DNA of 64,000 bases, from assembly GCF_030766725.1 (NCBI RefSeq), contig NZ_JARQWR010000010.1, forward strand, positions 1 through 64,000. The letters run 5' to 3'. The stretch is from Flavobacterium aerium. Its GTDB lineage: Bacteria > Bacteroidota > Bacteroidia > Flavobacteriales > Flavobacteriaceae. Positions 1 through 8,059 of this stretch are shown here, piece after piece (position 1 is the stretch's first letter; every line of letters begins with the position of its first letter). The position numbers and the translations under genes were made by a program. Under the pieces are notes generated by a model. It had not been told where the DNA came from and made no database searches. It saw nothing but the letters and a program-made list of their open reading frames with translations.

Positions 1-2
1 AT

Positions 3-707
3 TCAAATCCTTCTAATTCTGGATGGTGGAATTATGGCGGAAGCAGTGGCGGAGCAGGAAATAATCCTGAGGAAGCAGCAACTACTCCTTGTAAAGAGAT
101 GAAGAAGAAGGCAAATGATGCAGAATTCAAAGGGAAATTAAATGAACTAAAAGCAAGCCTAAACGTAAATTATGAAACAGGATTTTTAATGACTACAAAT
201 GGAACTTCTACTAGTTATACGACTGTTCAAGGAGATCCCAATGAACATCTAATAGAACTTTTACCCACAAGTCCCATTAGTGGATATTTGCATACCCATG
301 TTGGAATTGGTTATTCTTCATTTTCAATAGCCGATATAAAAGCCATTTATCAATTGTATCAAGGCGGTAATATCCAGAATACATCGACGTTTACCGCAGG
401 AGTTGTGTCCAGTCATGGCACCTCGTATGTGATAATGATTGATAATACGTCGACCTTTAGTAACTTTGGAAGTACGAATCTAAGTTCTGATTTAGGAATT
501 AAAGACTTAGAGAATTATTATAATAATTATTACGATATAAATAATATAACATTTAACAAATCAGAAATTGAATCTCGAGAGTTAGCTTTGTTAAAAGCAT
601 TAGAAAGTTCAGGATTAAAATTAATGAAAGGAAATAACGATGATTTTAATTCATGGAAAAACATTAAAGAGGTTAATGGTAATATTCAACTAAGTAATTG
701 TAATTAA
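3..707 (+). CDS. C-terminal part of an exported protein with JAMM-like domain (5' partial)
   Basis: The reading frame is open from the left edge, so this is the C-terminal ~234 residues of a larger protein. It opens with a Gly/Asn/Ser/Trp-rich linker, then a Cys-containing helix-rich stretch, then a domain with ETGFL (Glu codon at 174), HTHVGIGYSSFSIAD (His codons at 291 and 297, Ser at 324, Asp at 333). The order E...HxH...S-x2-D is that of JAB1/MPN (JAMM) zinc metallo-isopeptidases, although the His-Ser gap is one residue longer than the canonical HxHx7SxxD. I recall similar C-terminal domains at the ends of long cell-surface proteins of Chryseobacterium/Flavobacterium. Three tandem small exported proteins follow 11 bases downstream on the same strand. 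Substrate and full domain architecture cannot be seen here. The JAMM assignment is an inference from motif order, and loss of peptidase activity cannot be excluded. Confidence 0.6.
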   Translation, partial: SNPSNSGWWNYGGSSGGAGNNPEEAATTPCKEMKKKANDAEFKGKLNELKASLNVNYETGFLMTTNGTSTSYTTVQGDPNEHLIELLPTSPISGYLHTHVGIGYSSFSIADIKAIYQLYQGGNIQNTSTFTAGVVSSHGTSYVIMIDNTSTFSNFGSTNLSSDLGIKDLENYYNNYYDINNITFNKSEIESRELALLKALESSGLKLMKGNNDDFNSWKNIKEVNGNIQLSNCN

Positions 708-718
708 AATATAAACAA

Positions 719-1291
719 ATGAAAAATATACTCGTTATAATATTAATAGCTCTAAGTGGTAATTTTATATATGCTCAAAAGGTAATTGAATATAAAAAAG
801 GAAAAGATATCGGTAAGTTAGAAAAGGGGGTTTATTATAAAAGTGAAGAAACGAAAGAGCGATCAAAGCCTTTTATAGGAACGTGGGTTTATAAAAATGG
901 AAAAGATATCTTTGAAATCAAAATCGAATATGGGAAAACTTTTTTAAAGGGTCCCGATGTATATTTGGATATGTTACATATTTATTACTGTTATGAGAAA
1001 AATGGAATAGAGATTAGTTGTGATACAACAAAATACAGTTATGGAAATGTAAGTTATGAAAAACAAAATAAAGCCAGTTTTAGTAGTTTTTATGATATTA
1101 CAAAAGACAAGTCTGGAATATTAAATTTAGAATTACAAAACAATAATCTGCTACAATGGAAATTAGGAAATAAGGAAACTATTGTAATCAATGGAAGTGA
1201 CGGTAGAGGAGGTAAAACGTTAGATCGATCATTTTCTATGCCAATGGATATTATTTTAACAAAGAAGAATTCTAATAAAGTAACTGAGTAA
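719..1291 (+). CDS. Small exported protein, first of three tandem paralogues (DUF6705-like)
   Basis: 190 residues with a clear type I signal peptide (MKNILVIILIALSGNFIYAQ). The mature part has a YYK...PFIGTWVYKNG segment followed by alternating beta-strand-like sequence and ends with ...DIILTKKNSNKVTE, the same ending as the next gene. The layout (signal, 'yyK', 'GTWkYkNG...ike') resembles the small flavobacterial family I recall as DUF6705; function is unknown. It starts 11 bases after the JAMM-like gene and is probably cotranscribed with it. It is the most diverged of the three copies. The position behind a long surface protein with an enzymatic C-terminus suggests an immunity or accessory role, but this is inference only. 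Confidence 0.75.
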   Translation: MKNILVIILIALSGNFIYAQKVIEYKKGKDIGKLEKGVYYKSEETKERSKPFIGTWVYKNGKDIFEIKIEYGKTFLKGPDVYLDMLHIYYCYEKNGIEISCDTTKYSYGNVSYEKQNKASFSSFYDITKDKSGILNLELQNNNLLQWKLGNKETIVINGSDGRGGKTLDRSFSMPMDIILTKKNSNKVTE

Positions 1292-1321
1292 CAATAATGA
1301 CTTTATCTTTTATATAAATCA

Positions 1322-1906
1322 ATGAAAAAGTATATAGGTTTTCTAATAATAGTGTTTTTATCTAGTTGTGTAATACATGGGCAAGAAAAAGTAATAATAC
1401 ATAAAAAAGGAGAGCCATTAACAAAATTCAAAAAAGGTAATTATTACAAAATTCCAGAAGAAATAGAAAGAGGGAAACCTTTTGAAGGAGTTTGGGAATA
1501 TAAAAACGGAAACGAAAGTTTTATCATTAAAATAACCATGGAAAAAACATTGATTCCAAAATTTGAATTTTATTTAGATAAACTACAATTAGAATTTTCC
1601 TATGACAAAGGAAATGGACAGATTATATCAAACAAAACAAGGAAAGACAATAGTAAAATAGGGAATATTATAGAGAATAATGAAAATAAAGCTAGCTTTA
1701 TGTCTTATGATATGGTAAAAAAGAAAGGGATTGATATAAATTTAGAATTATTAGGTGAAAATAAAGTTAAAATGACTTTAACAAACTGGCCTGGAGGGAT
1801 AACAATTATTTCACCAAATGATCCAAAGCCAAAAAAAGATATGACCTTTTCAATTCCAACAGGTATTATTTTAACGAAACAAAATTCTAATAAAATAACT
1901 GAATAA
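1322..1906 (+). CDS. Putative lipoprotein, second tandem paralogue (DUF6705-like)
   Basis: 194 residues. The N-terminus MKKYIGFLIIVFLSSC has a lipobox-like LSSC, so this copy may be lipid-anchored, unlike the first copy; cleavage after HGQ by signal peptidase I is an alternative. The mature protein repeats the family pattern: KKGEPL..., YYKIPEEIERGKPFEGVWEY, a beta-rich middle, and a Pro/Lys stretch before ...PTGIILTKQNSNKITE. It is much closer to the third copy than to the first, including at nucleotide level around the start codon (aatgaaaaagtatata in both), which indicates a recent tandem duplication. It lies 30 bases after the first copy. Confidence 0.72.
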   Translation: MKKYIGFLIIVFLSSCVIHGQEKVIIHKKGEPLTKFKKGNYYKIPEEIERGKPFEGVWEYKNGNESFIIKITMEKTLIPKFEFYLDKLQLEFSYDKGNGQIISNKTRKDNSKIGNIIENNENKASFMSYDMVKKKGIDINLELLGENKVKMTLTNWPGGITIISPNDPKPKKDMTFSIPTGIILTKQNSNKITE

Positions 1907-1925
1907 TAAGTTTTTATAAAAACCA

Positions 1926-2477
1926 ATGAAAAAGTATATATGTTTTTCTTTACTATTTTTATGTAGTTGTATACTACATGGGCAAGAAAAAGTAATAATC
2001 CTCAAAAAAGGAGAGATTCCCGAATTAAAAAAGGGCGACTATTACAGATTTTCAGAAGAGATTGAAAAAAGCAAACCTTTTGAAGGCTTATGGGAATACA
2101 AAAATGGAAATGAAAGCTTTACAATCAAAATAGCAATAAAAAAGACATTTAATGCTCTATTAGATATTCATATAGATAAACTCCAACTAGAATACTCTTA
2201 TGATAAAGGAGGGAATAATGTAATATCAAACTCTGCAATGGATGGTTATCGTAAAGCAGGTACTCCAACCAATGAAACTTCCATTAGTTTTAGCTCCTAT
2301 GATATGATTAAAATGAAGAATATATACATAGAATTCGAATTATTAGGTAATAATCAAGCTAGAATGACATTAAATAATATTCCAGGAGGAATAACAGTTG
2401 TTTTACCAGGTGAACCAAAGCCAAAAAAAGATAGAACTTTTTCAATCCCAACAGGTATTATTTTAACAAAGCAGTAA
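1926..2477 (+). CDS. Putative lipoprotein, third tandem paralogue (DUF6705-like)
   Basis: 183 residues starting MKKYICFSLLFLCSC (lipobox LCSC) followed by ILHGQEKVI as in the second copy. The family core YYRFSEEIEKSKPFEGLWEYKNG is present, and the protein stops at ...GIILTKQ, a few residues earlier than its siblings, having lost the NSNK(I/V)TE tail. Nineteen bases separate it from the second copy, and a strong hairpin terminator follows, so it ends the transcription unit. Function unknown; see the first copy for the context argument. Confidence 0.72.
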   Translation: MKKYICFSLLFLCSCILHGQEKVIILKKGEIPELKKGDYYRFSEEIEKSKPFEGLWEYKNGNESFTIKIAIKKTFNALLDIHIDKLQLEYSYDKGGNNVISNSAMDGYRKAGTPTNETSISFSSYDMIKMKNIYIEFELLGNNQARMTLNNIPGGITVVLPGEPKPKKDRTFSIPTGIILTKQ

Positions 2478-2505
2478 TTTAATATAAATGAACTAAAAAA
2501 TAAAT

Positions 2506-2537
2506 AAAAAGCCCTAAACAAATGTTTAGGGCTTTTT
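2506..2537. terminator. Bidirectional rho-independent terminator
   Basis: Stem AAAAAGCCCTAAAC / GTTTAGGGCTTTTT with a 4-base loop, T-run on both strands. It separates the convergent paralogue cluster (+) and folD (-). Confidence 0.9.
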
Positions 2538-2541
2538 TGTA

Positions 2542-3429
2542 TTATAGATTTTTTAATCTTTTTTGCTCTCTGGCTAATAATGTATTTTTAAGAAGCATCG
2601 CAATGGTCATTGGTCCTACTCCTCCTGGCACTGGCGTAATAAAGGATGCTTTTTTGCTTACGTTTTGGAAATCTACATCTCCAGTAATCACATAACCTCT
2701 TTCTGCATTTTCATCTGCTACTCTAGTAATACCCACATCAATAATTACTGCTCCGTCTTTTACCATTTCTGCTTTTAGGTAGTTTGGAACTCCTAATGCT
2801 GTAATAATAATATCGGCTTGACTTGTAATTTGTGTAATGTTCTTGGTATGACTGTGTGTCAAAGTAACGGTTGAGTTTCCAGGAAATCCTTTTCGACCCA
2901 TTAAGATGCTCATTGGGCGACCTACAATATGGCTACGTCCAATTACTACAGTATGTTTACCAGCTGTTTCAACATTGTAACGTTCTAATAATTCCAAAAT
3001 CCCAAAGGGAGTTGCTGGAATAAAAGTCGTCATATCTAATGCCATTTTACCAAAATTCTCTGGATGAAAACCATCCACATCTTTACTTGGATCAATGGCC
3101 ATTAATACTTTTTGTGTATCGATTTGTTCCGGTAATGGTAATTGAACGATAAAACCGTCAATCGCATCATCTTCATTCAAATCTTTTATTTTTTTAAGCA
3201 ATTCTGTTTCAGAAGTTGTGCTTGGCATTTTTACTAATGTAGATTCAAAACCTACACGCTCACATGCTTTTACTTTACTTCCTACGTACGTTAAACTTGC
3301 TCCATCGTTTCCAACAATAATAGCGGCCAAATGTGGTACTTTTTCATTATTGTCTTTCATTTCCTGCACTACGGCAGTAATTTCATTTTTAATGTCGTCA
3401 GAAACTTTTTTTCCGTCTAATAGCTGCAT
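2542..3429 (-). CDS. folD: Bifunctional methylenetetrahydrofolate dehydrogenase/cyclohydrolase
   Basis: 295 residues, the normal FolD length. The cytosolic enzyme oxidises 5,10-methylene-THF to methenyl-THF with NADP and hydrolyses it to 10-formyl-THF, feeding purine and formyl-Met synthesis. Active-site residues are in place: Y48 and K52 in YVGSKVKA, Q96 in VQLPLP, D119 in KDVDGFHPENFG; the dinucleotide segment VIGRSHIVGRPMSILM and the C-terminal PVPGGVGPMT signature follow. The start MQLLDGKKVS aligns with the usual N-terminus. ffh lies 72 bases upstream on the same strand without an obvious terminator between, so the two may be cotranscribed. Confidence 0.97.
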   Translation of the reverse strand: MQLLDGKKVSDDIKNEITAVVQEMKDNNEKVPHLAAIIVGNDGASLTYVGSKVKACERVGFESTLVKMPSTTSETELLKKIKDLNEDDAIDGFIVQLPLPEQIDTQKVLMAIDPSKDVDGFHPENFGKMALDMTTFIPATPFGILELLERYNVETAGKHTVVIGRSHIVGRPMSILMGRKGFPGNSTVTLTHSHTKNITQITSQADIIITALGVPNYLKAEMVKDGAVIIDVGITRVADENAERGYVITGDVDFQNVSKKASFITPVPGGVGPMTIAMLLKNTLLAREQKRLKNL

Positions 3430-3501
3430 TTCAAGGGTTGTTTGTAGTTAGGTATTCTATATAATTGTGTTGTTGTTGTTTGTTGCTATGTTGGAAATTT
3501 A

Positions 3502-4839
3502 TTATCTCATTCCTTTCATTCCACCCATCATTCTCATTAAGTTTTTCCCTCCAGATCCTTGCATCATTTTCATCATTTTGCTCATTTGGTCAAACTGTTT
3601 CATCAATTGATTTACCTGTTGGATTGAAGTTCCTGATCCTTTTGCAATTCTTGTTTTTCTTTTTACATCGATTGTTGCTGGCTTGCTTCTCTCTGTAGGT
3701 GTCATTGAATGAATAATTGCTTCAATATGTTTGAATGCATCATCTTCAATTTCTACATCTTTTAATGCTTTTCCAGCACCTGGGATCATTCCGACTAAGT
3801 CTTTCATGTTACCCATTTTCTTCACCTGTTGAATTTGCGTTAAGAAGTCATCGAAACCGAATTCATTCTTCGCAATTTTCTTTTGTAATTTTCTAGCTTC
3901 TTCTTCATCAAATTGCTCTTGAGCTCTTTCTACCAAAGAGACAACGTCACCCATCCCTAAGATACGTTCCGCCATACGAATTGGGTAGAAAATGTCTATT
4001 GCATCCATTTTCTCTCCCGTACCGATAAACTTGATTGGTTTATTAACGACCGATTTAATTGATATCGCAGCTCCACCACGAGTATCACCATCTAATTTCG
4101 TTAATATAACTCCATCAAAGTTTAATATATCATTGAATGCTTTTGCAGTATTTACAGCATCTTGTCCTGTCATTGCATCGACCACAAATAATGTTTCTTG
4201 TGGTTGAATTGCTTTATGAACATTTGCAATTTCTGTCATCATCTCTTCATCTACAGCCAAACGACCTGCCGTATCGACAATCACAACATTGAATCCATTT
4301 GCCTTAGCATGCTTAATTGCATTTTGAGCAATTTCTACAGGATTTCTATTTCCTTCTTCAGAGTATACTGGAACACCAATTTGTTCTCCTACAACATGCA
4401 ACTGATTAATAGCCGCTGGTCTGTAAATATCACAGGCAACTAATAATGGTTTTTTGTTTTTCTTTGTTTGAAGGTAATTTGCCAATTTTCCAGAAAAAGT
4501 TGTTTTTCCAGAACCTTGTAAACCTGACATCAATATTACAGTTGGATTTCCAGACAGGTTAATTCCTGCTGCATCTCCACCCATTAATTCAGTCAATTCG
4601 TCTTTGACTAACTTAACTAATAATTGACCTGGTTGTAAAGTTGTTAAAACGTCTTGTCCAATAGCTTTTTCTTTTACTTTAGTCGTAAATTCTTTCGCTA
4701 TTTTAAAGTTAACATCGGCATCTAAAAGAGCACGACGTACTTCTTTTAAAGTATCGGCTACGTTTACTTCGGTAATTTTCCCATGTCCTTTCAGTATATG
4801 AAAGGCTTTGTCTAACTTATCACTTAAATTATCAAACAT
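3502..4839 (-). CDS. ffh: Signal recognition particle GTPase Ffh
   Basis: 445 residues. Ffh binds 4.5S RNA and hydrophobic signal sequences and delivers ribosome-nascent chains to FtsY at the membrane. N-terminal four-helix bundle (1-85), then the G domain with GLQGSGKTT (about 106-114), DIYRPAA, DTAGR, TKLDGD and GTGEK, then a Met-rich M domain ending QFDQMSKMMKMMQGSGG...MRMMGGMKGMR, typical of Bacteroidota. The start MFDNLSDKLDKAF matches the family. A Bacteroidota-type promoter lies 27 bases upstream of the start codon. Confidence 0.98.
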   Translation of the reverse strand: MFDNLSDKLDKAFHILKGHGKITEVNVADTLKEVRRALLDADVNFKIAKEFTTKVKEKAIGQDVLTTLQPGQLLVKLVKDELTELMGGDAAGINLSGNPTVILMSGLQGSGKTTFSGKLANYLQTKKNKKPLLVACDIYRPAAINQLHVVGEQIGVPVYSEEGNRNPVEIAQNAIKHAKANGFNVVIVDTAGRLAVDEEMMTEIANVHKAIQPQETLFVVDAMTGQDAVNTAKAFNDILNFDGVILTKLDGDTRGGAAISIKSVVNKPIKFIGTGEKMDAIDIFYPIRMAERILGMGDVVSLVERAQEQFDEEEARKLQKKIAKNEFGFDDFLTQIQQVKKMGNMKDLVGMIPGAGKALKDVEIEDDAFKHIEAIIHSMTPTERSKPATIDVKRKTRIAKGSGTSIQQVNQLMKQFDQMSKMMKMMQGSGGKNLMRMMGGMKGMR

Positions 4840-4865
4840 AATTGTATCTGTCTTTTATTGAATGG

Positions 4866-4895
4866 CAAAGATACGCTAATTAAACAATTTGAAAA
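4866..4895 (-). promoter_or_regulatory. Promoter of ffh
   Basis: On the minus strand a perfect -7 box TATCTTTG (4866-4873) is preceded by TTTTCAAATTG (4885-4895) 11 bases upstream. The argS promoter has the same two blocks with a 12-base gap. Confidence 0.75.
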
Positions 4896-4923
4896 TTAAT
4901 CACTTTGAAAAATTAGCGTATCT
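4869..4923. repeat. 13-bp perfect inverted repeat overlapping the ffh promoter
   Basis: AGATACGCTAATT (4869-4881) and its exact complement AATTAGCGTATCT (4911-4923), 29 bases apart. The left arm overlaps the ffh -7 box; the right arm lies between ffh and the end of the MBOAT gene. It could be a dyad operator, or a hairpin at the 3' end of the MBOAT transcript. Confidence 0.7.
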
Positions 4924-4952
4924 CAACCTTATATTATATAAAAATTATTCTT

Positions 4953-6641
4953 TTAAAACTGAAAATAAATAAATGGTTGTGGTCCGCTCGTTGCTGTTGC
5001 GTAAACGACCCAATATACTAAGGCTAATATTGCTGCTTTTACAAGCATAGGCATTGCTGAGAATCCATCGCGTAAAAAGTCTACGGCCTTAGCGGGTAAA
5101 AAGTGCCATACATATCCTAGTAACATCACTAAAAATACATTGCGGTATCCTTCAATAATTGTAATCCAGTGTTGAATATTAAACTCTAACTGCCCAATAT
5201 TATTGATGATCTGTAAAGCTGTTGAAAAATCTTTTGCTCTAAAAAACAACCAACAGAACACTACAAAATGGAACGTTAATAGTACTGATAATGCCGTTAC
5301 AATATAAGTCCATACTGTTTTCTTACTGTCTTTTTTGGTTGGAAAAAATTCGATGAATATTTTATGTACTGCTAATGCGATTCCATGTAATGCTCCCCAT
5401 ATAATAAAACGTAAGCTTGCTCCATGCCATAATCCTCCTAATAACATTGTTGTCATTAAATTGACATTGGTATACATTGTACGGTTGCGTTCTTTCGACA
5501 ATAAAAATGTTAGTATAAACACGATTGTTGCAGCTACACTCACTACTAATGGAACAATACTCGTTGCCTGATAATAAATACCCCATGCTATTAATCCTGC
5601 AAAGAATAATGTTGGAAATAGGAATCCTGCAAATGATCCATTACGGTTTCCTCCTACTGAGATATAAAGAAAATCTTTTAACCATGTGGATAATGAGATG
5701 TGCCATCTTCTCCAGAATTCTGTAATCGAAACGGATTGATAAGGCGTTCTAAAGTTGGTTGGTAATCGGAATCCTAACAATAACGCTACTCCAATGGCCA
5801 TATCTGAATATCCAGAAAAATCACAATAAATTTGAATTGCATATCCATAGGATGCCATTAAGTTTTCAAAGGCCGTATAACTATTGGGCGCATCAAATAC
5901 ACGGTCTACAAAATTAATGGAGATGTAATCTGATATTAATGTTTTTTTCAATAAACCACCAATAATCAAGAATAAGGCAGCGTTAACGTCTGCTCTGGTC
6001 AAATTCAGTTTTTGATAAATTTGCGGTAAGAAATCCTTCGCTCTTACAATGGGTCCAGCAACTAATTGCGGGAAAAATGAAACGAAAAATAAATATTCTA
6101 CGTAGTTATTAGTTGGTTCAATTTCTTTACGGTATATCTCGATGATATAACTAATCGATTGAAATGTATAGAATGAAATTCCTACTGGCAATAGAATATC
6201 ATGGAATGCATAATGTCCTTGGAACAAATCATTATAGGTTCCTATTAGGAAGTTTGTATATTTAAAATAGCCTAAAAGACTCAGATTCAAAATCACACTG
6301 ATCCACAGATAGAGACTACGCCATCCTTTGCGTTCTTCTTTATAAATCACACTACTCAGGGAATAATCGACAACAGACGACAAGATGAGCAGTAGGAAGT
6401 AAATCCCACTAGATTTGTAATAGAAAAATAATGAGAATAGAATTACATAGACTAATCGCAAATGGAAGGTCTTTCTTGTAAAAATATAAACACTGTAGAA
6501 AATCAAAAATATACCTAAGAACAATCCTGTATTAAACAGCAATGGTTCTTTGGGATTATAAGTAATCCATCTTTGTACATCCTCAATCGTGAAAGAGAAA
6601 TTGGTCATAAACCAATTTTGGAGGTCGGCTAACTGTATCAA
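4953..6641 (-). CDS. MBOAT-family O-acyltransferase (AlgI/DltB/PatA-like)
   Basis: 562-residue polytopic inner-membrane protein with about a dozen hydrophobic segments. MBOAT acyltransferases pass an acyl group (usually acetyl) across the membrane toward periplasmic glycans. AlgI-type signatures are visible: VGISFYTFQSISYIIEIYR (about 153-171), FPQLVAGPIVR, the block FWRRWHISLSTWLKDFLYI (H314) followed by GGNRNG, and LLGGLWHGASLRF with the catalytic-type H406. A hydrophobic insert of some 40 residues separates the GGNRNG and WHG blocks. It overlaps the stop of the upstream SGNH gene by 4 bases, so translation is probably coupled. With two SGNH proteins it forms a likely O-acylation module; the glycan acceptor cannot be told from sequence. 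Confidence 0.88.
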   Translation of the reverse strand: MIQLADLQNWFMTNFSFTIEDVQRWITYNPKEPLLFNTGLFLGIFLIFYSVYIFTRKTFHLRLVYVILFSLFFYYKSSGIYFLLLILSSVVDYSLSSVIYKEERKGWRSLYLWISVILNLSLLGYFKYTNFLIGTYNDLFQGHYAFHDILLPVGISFYTFQSISYIIEIYRKEIEPTNNYVEYLFFVSFFPQLVAGPIVRAKDFLPQIYQKLNLTRADVNAALFLIIGGLLKKTLISDYISINFVDRVFDAPNSYTAFENLMASYGYAIQIYCDFSGYSDMAIGVALLLGFRLPTNFRTPYQSVSITEFWRRWHISLSTWLKDFLYISVGGNRNGSFAGFLFPTLFFAGLIAWGIYYQATSIVPLVVSVAATIVFILTFLLSKERNRTMYTNVNLMTTMLLGGLWHGASLRFIIWGALHGIALAVHKIFIEFFPTKKDSKKTVWTYIVTALSVLLTFHFVVFCWLFFRAKDFSTALQIINNIGQLEFNIQHWITIIEGYRNVFLVMLLGYVWHFLPAKAVDFLRDGFSAMPMLVKAAILALVYWVVYATATSGPQPFIYFQF

Positions 6642-8059
6642 TTTTGTATAGGATTTTTAAAACTGTAATACGCATTCATAATCGCTTCGTTCAGGAGATT
6701 TCCTTGCATTATATAACCTTGTTTAGAATAATGTACTTTATCGGAAGCCATCAGGCCATTTCTAAAATTTTGATCTACACCATATAATCCACCAAACAAA
6801 CTAAATAAATCCCAAACTGAAACAGACATATCAGCTGCTTTTGCTAAAGTTTCTTGTGTATAGTCGGCTACAAAAACATTGGGGTATTTACGTTGAAATA
6901 AAGAGGGTGGTGGCGTTGTCACTAATACTGGGGCTGTAATATTTTCTTTTTTTAAATCTTCCAAAAACAATTTCATCTGACCCATATAGTCTGTTGTAAT
7001 TAGTTTATCGAAGGATTCGTTTGTTCCTAATGATAGAATCACTAAATCGGGTTGTAATGCTTTTAGCTGTTCAAAGAACATTGGATATTTCGTATAATCC
7101 GAAATTTTAGCTCCATTTACACCGATTGTATGATAGATTATTCCTGCTTCATTGTTTTCTAATACAATTCCATTTAGAGCATATTCACTTTCTTCTTTGT
7201 TCGGCAATAAATAGATTTTACTAATTGGAGTTTCACTTTTATAAAAATGCGAATTGGCATCTGAAGTCATTTCAAAAGGAATAAATTCTGATCGTTCCAC
7301 CGATTTTCTCTCCATCTCGTTTGTTGGTATCTTTAAGGATTTCCCAAAACGAATATTATTGGATTTTAAATTGTTTGCTTTCTTTATGGCTGCAACAGAG
7401 ACATTGTATTTATCGGCAATAATTGATAGCGCTTCTCCTTTTCGAACTTTGTGTGATATCTTCTTTGGTTGACTAGATTCTAAAACAACTGTTCTAGAGG
7501 TTGTCGCCAAATCAAACATATTCCTGTTTTTCGGCGTAATCACCTTTATAGTTTGGAAATAACTAACGGATTGTTTTACATTAATTTCTAAAGCAAAGTC
7601 TTTTGATTTTGTAAATAATGCAATCCCACTTAGCCCTACTGGATTTCCTACTACTGGATATATATTTCTGTAACTCTCCCATTTTAAATTGGAAGAGAAT
7701 CGAACATCCCAAATTCCATTGGTTTTCACTAATGAATGTGGAAAAACTAGCCCTCTTCCGGCATTTCCAAAGTTTTTCTGCATACTGTCGCGCACCGTCC
7801 CACTTATAAAATCGGCTTGAATGTGGGAATCTCCAATATGTACGATATTAATCTTTCCTTTTTTCGTTTTCTGTAATTCTAACAGTTTCCTAAAAAAAGG
7901 TTCTAATGCAGGTGTATTTATAATTTTATTTTCTGGTCGTGCAATAATTGTATCTACAACTGCTATGGAATCCACAATAGCTATGGAATCCAAATCTTGC
8001 GCCGTTAGATTTAAACTTGCAAAAACAAAAAATAAACAAATCGTGAGCTTATTCCACAT
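6638..8059 (-). CDS. Exported SGNH/GDSL hydrolase-like protein with internal LysM domain
   Basis: The chosen start gives MWNKLTICLFFVFASLNLTAQ, a good signal peptide, and overlaps the upstream SGNH stop by 11 bases; an in-frame start at 8110 would bury that signal. The protein has block I NIVHIGDSHIQADF (Ser78), a glycine/Asn block SLGTNESFD and a C-terminal DKVHYSKQGY with the Asp/His pair, so an SGNH triad is present. Inserted between block I and the later blocks is a LysM domain (HKVRKGEALSIIADKYNVSVAAIKKANNL... about residues 200-243), which would bind peptidoglycan or another GlcNAc polymer. Family members act as esterases or as acetyl acceptors/transferases paired with MBOAT proteins. 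Likely periplasmic partner of the downstream MBOAT protein. Confidence 0.85.
   Translation of the reverse strand: MWNKLTICLFFVFASLNLTAQDLDSIAIVDSIAVVDTIIARPENKIINTPALEPFFRKLLELQKTKKGKINIVHIGDSHIQADFISGTVRDSMQKNFGNAGRGLVFPHSLVKTNGIWDVRFSSNLKWESYRNIYPVVGNPVGLSGIALFTKSKDFALEINVKQSVSYFQTIKVITPKNRNMFDLATTSRTVVLESSQPKKISHKVRKGEALSIIADKYNVSVAAIKKANNLKSNNIRFGKSLKIPTNEMERKSVERSEFIPFEMTSDANSHFYKSETPISKIYLLPNKEESEYALNGIVLENNEAGIIYHTIGVNGAKISDYTKYPMFFEQLKALQPDLVILSLGTNESFDKLITTDYMGQMKLFLEDLKKENITAPVLVTTPPPSLFQRKYPNVFVADYTQETLAKAADMSVSVWDLFSLFGGLYGVDQNFRNGLMASDKVHYSKQGYIMQGNLLNEAIMNAYYSFKNPIQN

Noticed and set aside
1705..1926. Minus-strand frame across the second paralogue
   Set aside because: Composition follows the overlapping real gene; no leader, and no protein-like features beyond hydrophobicity.
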